From: Liriodendron chinense
Taxonomy: Eukaryota > Streptophyta > Magnoliopsida > Magnoliales > Magnoliaceae
Assembly (NCBI GenBank): GCA_003013855.2
Contig: ML058494.1
Coordinates: 806,001-870,000, forward strand
Reading direction: 5' to 3'
Length of the DNA: 64,000 bases
Position 1 is the stretch's first letter. Each line of letters begins with the position of its first letter. Made by a program: the position numbers and the translations under genes. The notes below the pieces were generated by a model, which was given only the letters and a program-made list of their open reading frames with translations, was not told the DNA's origin and did not search any database. Positions 43,950 through 54,726 of the stretch are shown here, in pieces.

Positions 43950-46128
43950 TCAATCGCTTGGAGGAGCCACGCTCTCGACTTCAGGGCCCATTTCAGGAGC
44001 CCCTCCAGCCTGCGTGGCTTCGGTCACCTCGTTCTCGGCAGCAGCTTGCTCTTCTGCAGCTATGATGGTCGCGACTCGACCGAATTCCCCCATATCGAAG
44101 GATGGGATCATTCGTTGCACTACTCTTAGTGCAAAGTCCCGACCAGCATCGTATGACTCATATCGTTCATCGTCATACAGCTGCGAAGTCCGGAATTCAG
44201 AAACTGCCCGAGTACCTTCCTCCGAGAGCATTTTTACAAGGGCGACTCTCTCCTCGTCCCAATGGATCGAGTCGTCCTTAAGCTGCGCAAGAGCGGTGCG
44301 CTCCCTAGTCAGGTTGTCGTAGGCCTCCTTGAGCTGCGACCTGGCTCCCGCGAATTGCTCCTCTAATGAGATCTTGTCCTGTCGGAAGATCTCCCTCTCT
44401 CTCTGCCTTCTCCTTCAGACCCGTGAGCTTCACGTAGTCTGAGTCCAAGGCCTGATACCTGTCGGTCAGGACTTGGATCTTCTCGATGAGGATCTTTTTC
44501 TCCTCATCTCTCTTCGAGATCACTGCCTCACGAGCCTTGAGCAGTTGATCTCTTCCTTGAACTGCCTTCTCCAAGGCAGTCCTCTTTCCCTCAGCCTCCT
44601 CTATCGTGCGACGGGCGGCAACGATATCACGCCTCGTTCGCAGAATAAGATCCAAACCCTGCAAAGAGATGAAAAATATAAGATTTCTGGAACGTAACAA
44701 CAGGTCGAAACAGATCTTGACGAAGTCTTACCTGAACCATCCTCATCCCCGCTTCAAGAATAAGGTTCTCAGGGCTTGGCTCGGGGAGAGAGCCGAAGGC
44801 GTGAGGCGGGACGTTCTCGAACAAGAACTTACACACAGGGTGGAGGTGGCGTGGAATCGAGTACGTCCCGCTCCCAGACGGTTGGGCAACGACCAAACCG
44901 GCCTGCTCGCGAGGTGGAGGCATGGACTCGCGAGCAGGTCCCTGCTCGGCAGCTGGGACCAGTTCCCGAGCAGGAGTCGGCTCTTGAGGCTCTACCTGCT
45001 CTCGAGCCTCTTCAGCTGGGGGGCAGCTGGACCCCACCCCATCTGGGGAATTATCTGCAATGTTGATCACTGGTGGCCCAGGTGCGACCACCAGTGAAGG
45101 GATAGTAGGCCCAGCTGGGGCCCCCGCCATGCTCGCGGGAAGGGCAGGCTGATCGCTGCCCGCGCGGATGGAAGATTGAGACGGTTCGGCAGGGGTTCTC
45201 TTCTGCCTTTTGGAACCTGTGCCCTTCAGACGGGGCAGTAGGCCTCTCTTCTCTCCAGCCTTCGTCATTTCGACTTCTCTTCTGGATATGAGGCCTGCTG
45301 CTGCAAGTCGCGAAGGAGATAAGCAAGCCTCGATATGCCTATCTCCGACAGGCACCTTATACACTCTGACGATCTTCTCGTTGATCCCACCCTTCAAATT
45401 CGGTTTCCGCAATGCCGGGATACCTGCGAGCACAAATAATGGTCAAACGAAGCAAAACCCTAAAAATTATTCTAAGGAAACTGCACAATACGGGATTGTG
45501 TCTACCTTCACAGAAAAACCGGGTCACTCCTGGACCCCTGGAGGAGGCAGACTCCCAGCTCCCGGAAGCATAGAACCACCGCTTCCTCCAGCCGGGATAG
45601 TTCGAGGAGGGCTTACCCAACACGAAGTTATCCCGGTGCCAGTAACATAAATAATACCAGCCTTCGTTGGATGGAGCTTTCTTCAGACGGAACATACGGA
45701 GGAACTCCTCCGCCGTGAGTTCCCCGTTGCCAGCCTGAGCCCAAAGGGCAAAGGAGCCCAAAACCACCCTCCACCCGTTCACAATGAGTTGCCCAGGGGC
45801 AATCTTGTAACACCGTAATACATCGCGAACAAAGGGATGGAGGGGAAGGCGTACCCCCAGGATGAGCTGGTACTCGTAAAATGCTACGCATCCTGGGGGG
45901 GGGGGGGGGGGGGGAGTCGGGTGTTTCTCCACCTCCGGGCAAGCGGAGAGTTACGGAATCAGGGATTTGGTATCTCTCCCGTAGCTCAGCCAGCCGGTCC
46001 TCCGATAAAACGGAAGGATATCCGGCTGCTGTGTATCTCCCCGCCGAAACCCTTGCACTGCTGGAGGCAGAGGACTCCGGAGTGGCATCACCAAGGGGGA
46101 CAGTAGTCTCGTCAGAGTTCCCAGCCAT
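43950..46128 (-). pseudogene. T1 antisense gene with transposase_28-like domain, two introns
   Basis: From ATG 46128 on the minus strand, exon 1 encodes MAGNSDETTVPLGDATPESS, RYQIPDSVTLRLPGGGE, a Pro run, then YEYQLILGVRLPLHPFVRDV, WYYLCYWHRDNFVLG and RRW-type motifs, a domain known from plant Tat elements. An intron from 45505 to 45424 (GT...AG, phase 1) and another from 44731 to 44659 (GT...AG, phase 0) join frames correctly. Exon 2 is P/A/E-rich; exon 3 is a long coiled coil (44650-44250), then YESYDAGRDFALRVVQRMIPSFD, ending at 43950. Two frameshifts break it: the 20-base G run at 45895-45914 (C run on this strand) and an AGAGAG repeat near 44398. T2 has a homologue. Function unknown; such antisense ORFs are a known Tat feature. 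Confidence 0.8.
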
Positions 46129-46551
46129 GGGGAGATGAAAATAAAAGAAGAAGAAAAAGGAAGTATACCGGGGAAAAGAAAGAATGAGCACCGGAAGAGG
46201 AGGAAGAATGGAAAGAAAGGGTTGCAGGATTCTTTCGAATAAACTTCTGTAGAAAATCAAAGAAATGGCGGACTCCGTATATTTATAGGCAATCATTCCG
46301 CCGTATCTGATGGCACGTGGCAGTCCCTCGTTGGACACAGCGCTCGAGCAGGCACGCCCATTAACTCCTCAAACACGTGGCGAGCGCCCCTTCATTTTCC
46401 ATCAGCGAAAAGGCTGCGGAAAGCTGGCGCTCATTAATTTCAGCCCATCATGAGGGGTGCCGTTCTCGATGAAGGTAGCGAGCGGTTTCCTGTGATAGTG
46501 AGCTAAGTCCTTTCCTTAAGAATTCTTGGCGGCAAGGACTTGGGGGGCATC
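46129..46551. promoter_or_regulatory. Antisense gene upstream region and T1 polypurine tract
   Basis: On the minus strand, this lies upstream of the antisense ATG; a TATA-like TATAAATATAC is at about 46289-46279. On the plus strand, GGACTTGGGGGGCATC at 46536-46551 directly precedes the 3' LTR and is the PPT. GCGAGCG and GCTCGAGC motifs (46340-46385, 46480) recall CG-rich motifs of the LTR. Confidence 0.6.
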
Positions 46552-47384
46552 TGTTACAGGCAAAATGATGGAGATAAGATTTCACGCGGAAATGCCCATA
46601 ACGTCCATTCGACTCTCGAGATTATATGATCGAGAGTCGAATGTTGGATAGGTACGAGACGTCCATTCGACTCTCGAGATTGGCTGATCGAGAGTCGAAT
46701 GTTTGATAGGTGCGGGACGTCCATTCGACTCTCGAGATCACCTGATCAAGAGTCATAGATTGAAAAATACGGAGCAGCTATTCGCAAGTCCCGAGTCTTC
46801 ATAACCGATAGTCAAATACGGCAAAGCTCGATCCGCGAGCAGACCTTCTCACAAGTCGTTGAAAGACATTACACCCAAAATATGTACTTGGACTCGCGAC
46901 CACATTTTAACCTGCGAGCAACTTTACTACGGGCGTCTCCTTCCTTTTCGGAGGCCTTGACTCCAACTATGGCTTCCGGCCGGATCCAGCCGGATTTCAA
47001 GGGATTACCATCTAGGGGCGCGATTGTTGGAATAAGTCATTGGGTTGGATCTGACTAAAAAGATAGGATCTTATCCCACGAAATCAGCGGATTCTCAGTA
47101 TCGTATGCGACATCAATGGGATTTCGACATCTCACGTAACAGATTGGATTGCTTCAGATCTATATAAGGGGGTGGCTCCATTGAGGGCAGGTACGTACGC
47201 ATCATTCAATCTTGGTCCCGTTTTGCTTGGCTTCTCTTCTGTGGCCTAACTTAAGCGTCGGAGGGCTAACGGCTGGTCCCCAGCCACCCTTATTCGCTGT
47301 CTTGCTTCAGGTCTGGTGGTGGAAATCCCTGCTGGAGCAAAGGAGAAGAGCCGGAGGATCTCGTTACAAAAACTGACATTAACA
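46552..47384 (+). repeat. 3' LTR of T1
   Basis: 833 bp, starting TGTTACAGGC and ending CATTAACA, followed by GAGGA. Two differences from the 5' LTR are visible. The TATA box is at 47160-47169. Confidence 0.95.
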
Positions 47385-47389
47385 GAGGA

Positions 47390-48699
47390 GATATCTTTTT
47401 GCTGCTCTTATCTCCTCCTTTTATGCATGTGGTGCACAATACGATTGGACTTCAATGATAAGAAGCACACATGCTTACTGTTGAGCAGGACTTTGGATGA
47501 TCCTCATGAGAAATTTATTGAAATTCATGCAGATCTTGCTCAAATTTGATCATGTAGTCGATCAGACCAATCAATGGTAGGTAGGTAGGTTAGGATTTAT
47601 TTTTCAGTAATTAGGATTGAATAAGTCTCCTCGAGATAATGGAAGATGCTAGAATTGATCAACTTGCTACCTCAGGTACTCTTGTTCTCACTCTCCTTTA
47701 TTTTATTTCATTGCTCTCATGTCATGCTCATTGCCTATCTTTTCACATTGAGGACAATGCAAGATTTGGTTGGGGGGTGAGATGAGATCCTTCATCTAGC
47801 ATATTGCAACATTTCGAGCCTCATATGCACAATTTTTTTTGAATTTTCTAAAATTTCAAAACTCTTTTAGAAAACCTTATTTCTATGCATTTGAGATGAT
47901 ACGAGTATAAGAAGAGGAGATACGAAGTGTGTGATGTTGTAAGTCTTGAATTTCTCCCAACATAATGGTTTTATATGTTAGTTTCCCTATTGTTGTGATT
48001 AATAGAAAATTTGAACACTCTTTACACCAAGTTCACATTACACGATTTTCATGAGTTGAAAGGATTATACGAATTGTGGATTAGCTAGACGTGATTTAAA
48101 GGTGTTGAGAAGCCAAGCTGGGGTACTTTGTCCATCCTTGTCCATGGGAAAATAACGAAAGATATGGATTTTTAAAAATCCTATATAATTTAAAAGAAAA
48201 AGGAAAAGAAAGGATGAAATTGGGAATGATGGAAAAATGGTGGAAAATTCTGAAAAAGGCTACCTATTACCAACCGAGGGATGGTCTACCCGTAACCAAA
48301 GCCGAAAATGGAACGTAGTGTAAAAGCCGTCAGAAGGACGGTAAGACAAATTCCTGTCATAGGCTTGTTGTTACTCTGTGCACCTTGAGATCTACAGTTT
48401 AGTTGATCTATGAAGAATATAATCCCAGAAACTCATGAGATGAACTTTCACTATGTACACTAGGTTGAAGTTGTTCGAGTTCTTCTATTTATCAATCAAT
48501 CAGCGGGAATTTCATGTAGATACTTATTATGCTTTGAGAGTTTAAGTTTGCAATTTCTATCACCTAGTTTCTCCAAATTTTATACTTGTATGTCTTGGAA
48601 TCGATAGAAACATGGTTTCTGAAGGAGAGTCGGGTTTGGAGGTTTGAACTTATTCACGCATGTTTTGCTCGGGACTAGCAAAAAGCTGGTTGCGGGGTG
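47390..48699 (+). other. A5 ORF end, 3' noncoding region and PPT
   Basis: 47390-47484 is the end of the A5 ORF. GGTTGGGGGGTG at 47768-47779 is an internal PPT-like motif. The block at about 48110-48370 (ACCAACCGAGGGATGG, GGTAAGACAAATTCCTGTCA) is shared with A2 and A4. The true PPT position, 48688-48699, reads GGTTGCGGGGTG, one base off the motif, and abuts the 3' LTR. Confidence 0.75.
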
Positions 48700-50089
48700 T
48701 GTTGAACCTCCAATTTATACATTGCATTGCCCATTACATCGCATTATATGCATGGTTTTCATGTTTAAAAGGCCCATCTAATGCATGTTTTGTGATTTCA
48801 GGAATGAGAGCAGAATTCACCCAATTGGAGACTAAAAAGAGCCATTTGAAGCCATTGGATGAAGAAAGAATAAGGACCAAAGAAAGTAGAAAGAGAGGAG
48901 AAGAAAGGAAGAAAGAAGCCAAAGAAGAAAGCAAGAAATATCAACCAAGACCGGTCGTGCGACCGGTCGTCCATCTCCAAGACCGGTCGTCCGACCAGTC
49001 CAACTATACACAGAAGAAAATCATGCTGCAGAAGGCCACTGGACCATTCATGACTGGTCGTGCGACCGGTTGTCCACTTCTCAGACCGGTCGTGCAGACC
49101 GGTCCTTGCAATTAAATTTTAAAGACGGATTTCAAGCAAACTCTATGGACTATTTTTTGCGATTTTGAGACCGGTCGTGCGACCGGTCATCCGCGTAACT
49201 GAGCTTCTCCGTGAAGCTCCGATTTTCTCTGCGCAGTCCGGGATTTCTTGCGCAATCTGGAACCTTCCATGCTATACTATAAAAGGACACCTAGGGACTC
49301 TTCCTAGGGGAGGAGAGAAGCTAAGGGACGTTGTGGGAGAGGACGAAAGTCGTCGTGGAGCATCTGCAACCCTCAAAACTCCGGTTTTTCTAGTTTTTAT
49401 GTTTTCTTATTTGAGTTCTAGTTGTAGTATGACAATGCTCGGCTAGAATCTCTCAGCTAAGGCTGAGAGGTGACGCATGTAGTTAATTTCCATGTTTGAT
49501 TCAGTTTAATTCAAGTAATTTCAATTCAAGTTTGGATTTTTATTTATTCTAGTTCTTCAAGTTGATAGTTTGAGATGTTTTATGAGAGTTCATGTGCTCC
49601 GGACATGGATTCCTTGCAATTCTCTGAGATTATCATATGGTGCTTGTTTAGTTTCGAATTATAGTAGTCCTTGAGCAAGCCATAGTCCATAGGCATGGCT
49701 GTTACTCCGAAGGCTATGATTTTGAATTCTACATTGATTGAATGGGACTAGAACTTGGAAGTTCAACTTGGATGGGATTGAATGTGTTTAATGCTTTATT
49801 TTCCAACTAGATGAGAGATAGGACTTCAAATCTAGTTGTGTATCTTGCTTGGATTGATTGGCTTAACATGGGATTGCTACAAGTGGATCCTTGAATGCCT
49901 TAGTACCTTAAACTACTGATTTTCATTAAGTTACGGTTTTAGCATAATTATTCCAATTGAATCTCTTATCTATTGCAAACTGAGTTGCTGGAATAGTTTG
50001 GAATTTGTTATCCAATTCCCTGTGGATTGACCTCGGTCTTACCGAGTTTTATTACTACATCGTAGCCTTACACTTGAGGCGAGCAAACA
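48700..50089 (+). repeat. 3' LTR of A5
   Basis: This 1390-bp LTR starts TGTTGAACCTCC and ends GAGCAAACA. GACCGGTC units lie at 48950-49185, a TCTGCGCAGTCCG box at 49228 and TATA box CTATAAAAGG at 49278-49287. The CTCGGTCTTACCGAG hairpin is near 50032. It belongs to the same subfamily as the A3 LTR. Confidence 0.9.
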
Positions 50090-52762
50090 AGCTTCAGTTC
50101 CTGAGAGATTACTCCCTGCCACTCTAGAGAACAACGGGAGACAACAGAAGGTTGGTGAGGTTGAAGAGATGACTTTCCTCATGCCTACATGCGTTCCTCA
50201 TGTGCCTTACCCGACTCATTTCTTTAAAACGGTCCGCCAAAGATTCCTTCCTATGAGCACGTCTGCAATGTGGGAGACTTCGAGCTTCCGTACACGAGGG
50301 CATTTGAGTTGTCGTGTCAGCTATATACCGTGGGCGAAGGAGATTCTGATCCGGCACGAGGGTGTGCTGAGGGAGGTCGGGCTCTACCATGCCATCGAAG
50401 CGACTTCGGCTTCTTTCCACGAGATTGGACGATTCTCAGGGGCTTCTTAAGTTACTGGAGTTCCATTACAAATTCTTTCCATCTTCCTCAAGGAGAGATG
50501 AGCATAACTCTCTGGGATCTTAAGATGATGGCGTGCTTGCCCATCTGTGGCGGATATTATCATGAGTACATCCCCTCTAATGAAGAATTTTCTGGCTTCA
50601 GACGCGAAGGTGATCGAAAGGCTTATCATTCCGAGGCATGTTTGGAGTTGTTCCATGAATTACGATAGTTCAACTGCATTATGAAGATACACTACGAAGA
50701 TTGGTTGATTTACTTCAACCACGGCTTGAGTAAGTCTTCATAGGACGTTTCTTTCTTTCTTTTCATGATGTATGCTCACTTCTTATGTGAAGTTCTCTCT
50801 CCTTTCTCTCTTTCAGGATAGGCTACAAGAAGTATAAAGTTAGCGTTAAAAGAAGAAGGGCCTTACGACAATGGTTCCAATGCAAATTTTCTTGCCCAAA
50901 TGTATTATCTTCTACTTGCGAACTAGCAGGCTTCCTTGCTTATTGGTTGTCCATGGTCGCGCTTCCCAGCTCAAAGAGTGCTGATGGTGTCAGGGTTTCT
51001 TGTTTCGTCATGGCGGGTGCCCTTGCCAGTGGTCAACGCTTGCTATAACGCCGCCTGTACTATGTTGTATATATAGGGCATTTGGTTACATTGCCAGCAA
51101 TCCGGACAAGCCTGCTAATGGAATGGATGCGGCCTATTGCCCGTGGCATTATTTTTGGGGCTGGTTAGGTGTTTATTTCCCATGGGCGTATGGCATGAAG
51201 CCTCATACTTCTTTTCGGATCGAGCGCCTCTTCTCAGATTCATGAGGGCTAAGATGGTGATTAAGACGCTGGAATGGGTGTCTTCAAGGATCTGTCGCGA
51301 AAACAAAGTCGACTTCTACCATTTTCCCATTTTTATTGCTGATGAAGATCTCGAAGTTGTCGATGATGACGATTCGGTTGATTCTTCTGACAGGGAATTC
51401 CTGATATCGATCTGGACTGCTTCTCTCACGTTTCACGAAGGCATTGAGTTCTGGCGTGAGCCTTATTATCCGAGCAGGTTCGCTAGACAGTTCGGCTACG
51501 ATCAAGGTGTTCCGTTGACTCTTCCGAGCGTGACAAGGGTAGAACAAGCATATGGTATGGGTCCTGTCCATTGGGAGTGGATGTGGGACCAGCTTTTGCT
51601 GACGCGAATTGGTGTGAGGTTCGTGTTGCCTGGCCACAATCGACGTTCCGCGACTTCTTATGGTTGGATGAGATGGTGGGGGCATCAGTAGCACGCATCT
51701 GAGATGCCAAGCCTGTCGATTTCCCTCTCTATCTCTCTCCTCCGAGGTTGACTGACGTTCCTGAGGACGGTCTTAGTTATCTTCATGAGCAGCATGAGGC
51801 TATTGGAGTTCTTGGTACCAGCCATTTGACTTCCTTGAACGTGTCGATCACTCATAAGAAAGGCGATGGAGCGTTAGACATATGATATTGCCTTGGGGTC
51901 CCTATACAAAGGCATCAGCGGGAGGTTGGGTCTTCACATCCTCCGGCAGAGACTGTTCCTCCATCTGCGGAAGAGGGTGAGCCGACGGAAGGCATGGCAG
52001 GAGTTAGACCTTCTGATGATTTCATTGACGATCTTCCACTGGGCCGTCCGAGAGATCAATTGAGAGTCAAGATAAGGCTCATGCCAAGGGTTCGACCGTT
52101 AGCACCTGAGAAAAACTTAAAACAAGTAGAAATATTACACATCAAGAAGTGGGGGAAGTTTTGATCCGTCGTTGCAGATCGATCCTCCAGAAGTAGTGGG
52201 CGATGATGCTGCAGGTGCGACTGTTGCTGATAGTCGCGAAGAGGGTGAGCTCCAGTCCGGCGCTAGAGAGGAGATTACAAACGAAGAAGATAGGATTGTT
52301 GATAATCATGACGGAGGTGAGTCCGGGCCCGCAAATGTCGAGAGGGACAATGTCGAAGGCGGTTCCGAAGCCAGTGATGGTCAGGGAGCGGCACGCATTG
52401 ATGATTCAAGGTCACAGCTTGAAGATGAACCTGTTAATTATTCTGGCGATGACTGGGAAGTGGATCATGCCAATGATCACAACAACGATGATTTCCTCGC
52501 GAATTATTATGATAATGATGCTGGTGTTGGGGGCGTAGGCGATCTTGATGATGTTGTCATAGCCGCGATCGAAGCACAACTCTACGACGACGTCGAGGTC
52601 CAGCCCTCTTTCGAGCCCTTAGTCTTCATTTCTCAGGCTGTCGCGGTACCGACCATGGGGTTGCCGACGGATGTTCATCCTTGCTCACCTGTTCATGTTG
52701 ATAATGCCAAGGAATTCCTTCCTAAGCTTGGGATGCGTGAGGGGAACATCGATCCTTCTTCG
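50090..52762 (+). pseudogene. Plant mobile domain (PMD)-type gene, 5' part, degraded
   Basis: Broken plus-strand frames encode a PMD-like domain: HEGVLREVGLYHAIEATSAS (50350), SITLWDLKMMACLPICGGYY (50500), an FNCIM..YFNHGLS segment (50670-50728), a probable intron (GTAAGT near 50729 to CAG near 50817), GFLAYWLSMVALP and VMAGALASGQRLL (50930-51045), FPWAYGMKP (51180), then EPYYPSRFARQFGYDQGVP (51460). A D/E/N-rich acidic region follows (52160-52760). Stops and frameshifts occur at 50436, 50666, 51044, 51241 and 51689 and between 51700 and 52160. PMD occurs in plant nuclear proteins that affect silencing and development and is also carried by retrotransposons; I cannot tell which origin applies. 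The first part of the gene is missing at the A5 boundary. Confidence 0.7.
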
Positions 52763-54721
52763 TGAAAGTATATCGGTAGTCAAACACGACACCCACATAT
52801 GTGCGGAAGCTTAAAGAGCAACTAGAATTATGGCTTAACCTACAGGAGGGGGTGATTAGGACCTTTTTTGAAATTCTTTTCGCCTACTTACACAATTTAA
52901 AAAATTAAACTAAGTAAGCAAGAATACTTCGGCTTCCAAGCCTAAGTGGGTCCAATCACAAGACTAGCATATGGTTAGGCAATAAACAATCCTAGTCTAA
53001 GCATGCATAAGTAAATAAATGATTTAACTAATCAAGCTCCTAACCTATGTAACCTATGTAGACTTATGAGAATGGATCAATGAGCTCAAGTCTACACAAC
53101 TAGTGAAAGTACATCTTGTGTGTGGATGTGCCTAATTAATGCCTAGCATACATTCCTATCAAGCATTCATAATTAGACAATTAAACTAACAATGCTAAGA
53201 TATTAATGTGCTCAATTCAATCATAAACACAAGCATATATAGTGGTTCGACTTTGGGTCTACTCCACTCCCGGTTCAAGTACTTAACTCCTTTGAGCACA
53301 CCGGCATTCACTATCAGAGGTTTTAAATGAGGTTCACCTCTCAACCTTTACACGGAAGTTTTACTAGTTCACCTCTCAACCATGACCGGAGTTTTGGACA
53401 AAGGGCTAACTCTCAACCCAAACGAAGTTTTGGACATAGGCTAACTCTTAACCCGACGCACGTTCACTCCCGTGTCGGAGGCTCCCCCTTAAAGACTTAG
53501 TTTAGGCCCGGCTAACGGGCCAAGGCACGGCTAACGTCCCTAGATCGAGTTTAACAAACAAACTCTAAATGGACTCTCAATAAAGACAACCTTACTTGTC
53601 GGATGAGCCCCTTGTTTAGCGCCGGTTCGGGTTGCTTGATCTCCACTCTCCCGTGCTTCAATCAGCTTCCCTTGCTCCCACGATCGTGTCGCCGTTGCGT
53701 CGCCAATGCCTCAGCCACACTCGATCAAACACCTTGCATGTGATGCCTTTGAGATGCCCAAGGTGATGGGAGAATGGTTGAATCTCCTACATGGGATATG
53801 TAGCTTGTTCTAACTAGGAGATTCACCTAGAGGGTCTTCTAGAGGTCTTGAACAAGAGATATGCCTATATGGTAAAGTGTTTCACCTCTAGAATTGAGAG
53901 AGGAATCAAGTCATCTCTAGATTGCATTTGAATACCCTCACTTGTGTTTAAACACAAGGGATGTGACTTGAAACTCCTCCTCTTTGAGGCCCCAAATGAT
54001 GTACACAAGGTGTGGGTAATGGGCTCTCAAAACCCTCTCTCACAGCCCTCAAAATGAGCCAAGCCCTTATATAGAAAAGTGTGCAACGGATACAAAACGG
54101 ACAGAAAACGGCTAGTGCCGACCAGTCGCACGACCGGTCGTCCAGGGTCCACGACCGGTCGGCCATAGGCCAGTGCAAAGACAAACTTACTGTCTTAAGG
54201 AGAGTGGTCTGCACTACCGGTCAAGACTGGTCAGCCAGGGGTCCACAACCGGTTGTCCAGGGTCCACGACCGGTCGGCCCAATGGCCATCCACCCCAGCA
54301 GCCTACTGTCCAAATTAGACTGTTTGTCCGACCGGTCTTGACCGGTCGACCAGGGGTCCATGACCGGTCGTGACCGGTCGTACAGGCCTGGGTTCAGCCC
54401 ACTGTTTTGCTGACCCATCCATTCTTCAACCCTCTCACTTAGGCCAAGATTTAGGTGATGTTTTGGGACACCTAGGGCCAATCTATGATGACTAAAGGTT
54501 CCCTAATATGGTCAAGGTCATCAAAGAGGTTAAGAGGTTGGGTTTTGGTCCAGGTTAAGGCACATCAAGGCATCACTTTTACTGATTCTTCTTCCTTGAT
54601 GCAGCGGGGCCATCTGAGTCTTCGGTCTTCGTCTTCATTGGGCTCAACCGACACTAGACTCACTGACATAAGTGATTGACAAACAAGGTGCACTAGTATG
54701 CCACAGAAAAGTGCACTAACA
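52763..54721 (-). mobile_element. SIRE-type solo LTR, TSD CTTCG
   Basis: Read on the minus strand, it starts TGTTAGTGCACTTT at 54721 and ends ACTTTCA at 52763, 1959 bp. CTTCG flanks it at 52758-52762 and 54722-54726. The start matches the C2 LTR; the GGGAGTGGAGTAG block (minus, near 53275) and the TTAAAACCTC block (near 53325) match too. U3 has GACCGGTC motifs (54390-54117) and TATA box CTATATAAGG on the minus strand at 54074-54065. Tandem variants of CTCAACC-CGGAAGTTTT near 53340-53450 lie in its 3' half. Its 3' end differs from C2 (CTTTCA rather than TTTCA after CAAT), so it is a relative rather than the same subfamily. Confidence 0.9.
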
Positions 54722-54726
54722 CTTCG

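Larger units (their letters stand above)
36953..47384 (+). mobile_element. Young Tat-type Ty3/gypsy element T1, TSD GAGGA
   Basis: This 10,432-bp element has two 833-bp LTRs (36953-37785, 46552-47384) with only two differences seen by eye, a PBS, gag-PR-RT-RH-aRH-IN on the plus strand, an antisense gene in its 3' third and a PPT. GAGGA flanks it at 36948-36952 and 47385-47389, and the A5 ORF reads across when it is removed. The second RNase H and the VDTGSSADILY protease motif fit the Tat lineage. Despite near-identical LTRs, pol carries at least three disabling lesions. Confidence 0.95.
34982..50089 (+). mobile_element. Athila-related non-autonomous element A5, 5' LTR truncated, split by T1
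   Basis: A5 has a 153-bp 5' LTR remnant, an Asp-type PBS (35141), a leader, a private ORF (35399 to 47484 across T1), 3' noncoding sequence with an internal PPT-like motif, a PPT, and a complete 1390-bp 3' LTR (48700-50089). Without T1 the internal region is only about 3.1 kb and contains no gag, protease, RT or integrase. The left boundary at about 34982 is a deletion junction within TTTTAGCATAAT shared by C1 and the LTR, so no TSD can be tested; the right flank is AGCTT. Confidence 0.8.

Noticed and set aside
52172..52765. Acidic 197-codon ORF as an independent gene
   Set aside because: It has no ATG at its start and reads on after the solo LTR at 54727; it is a middle part of the PMD-type gene.
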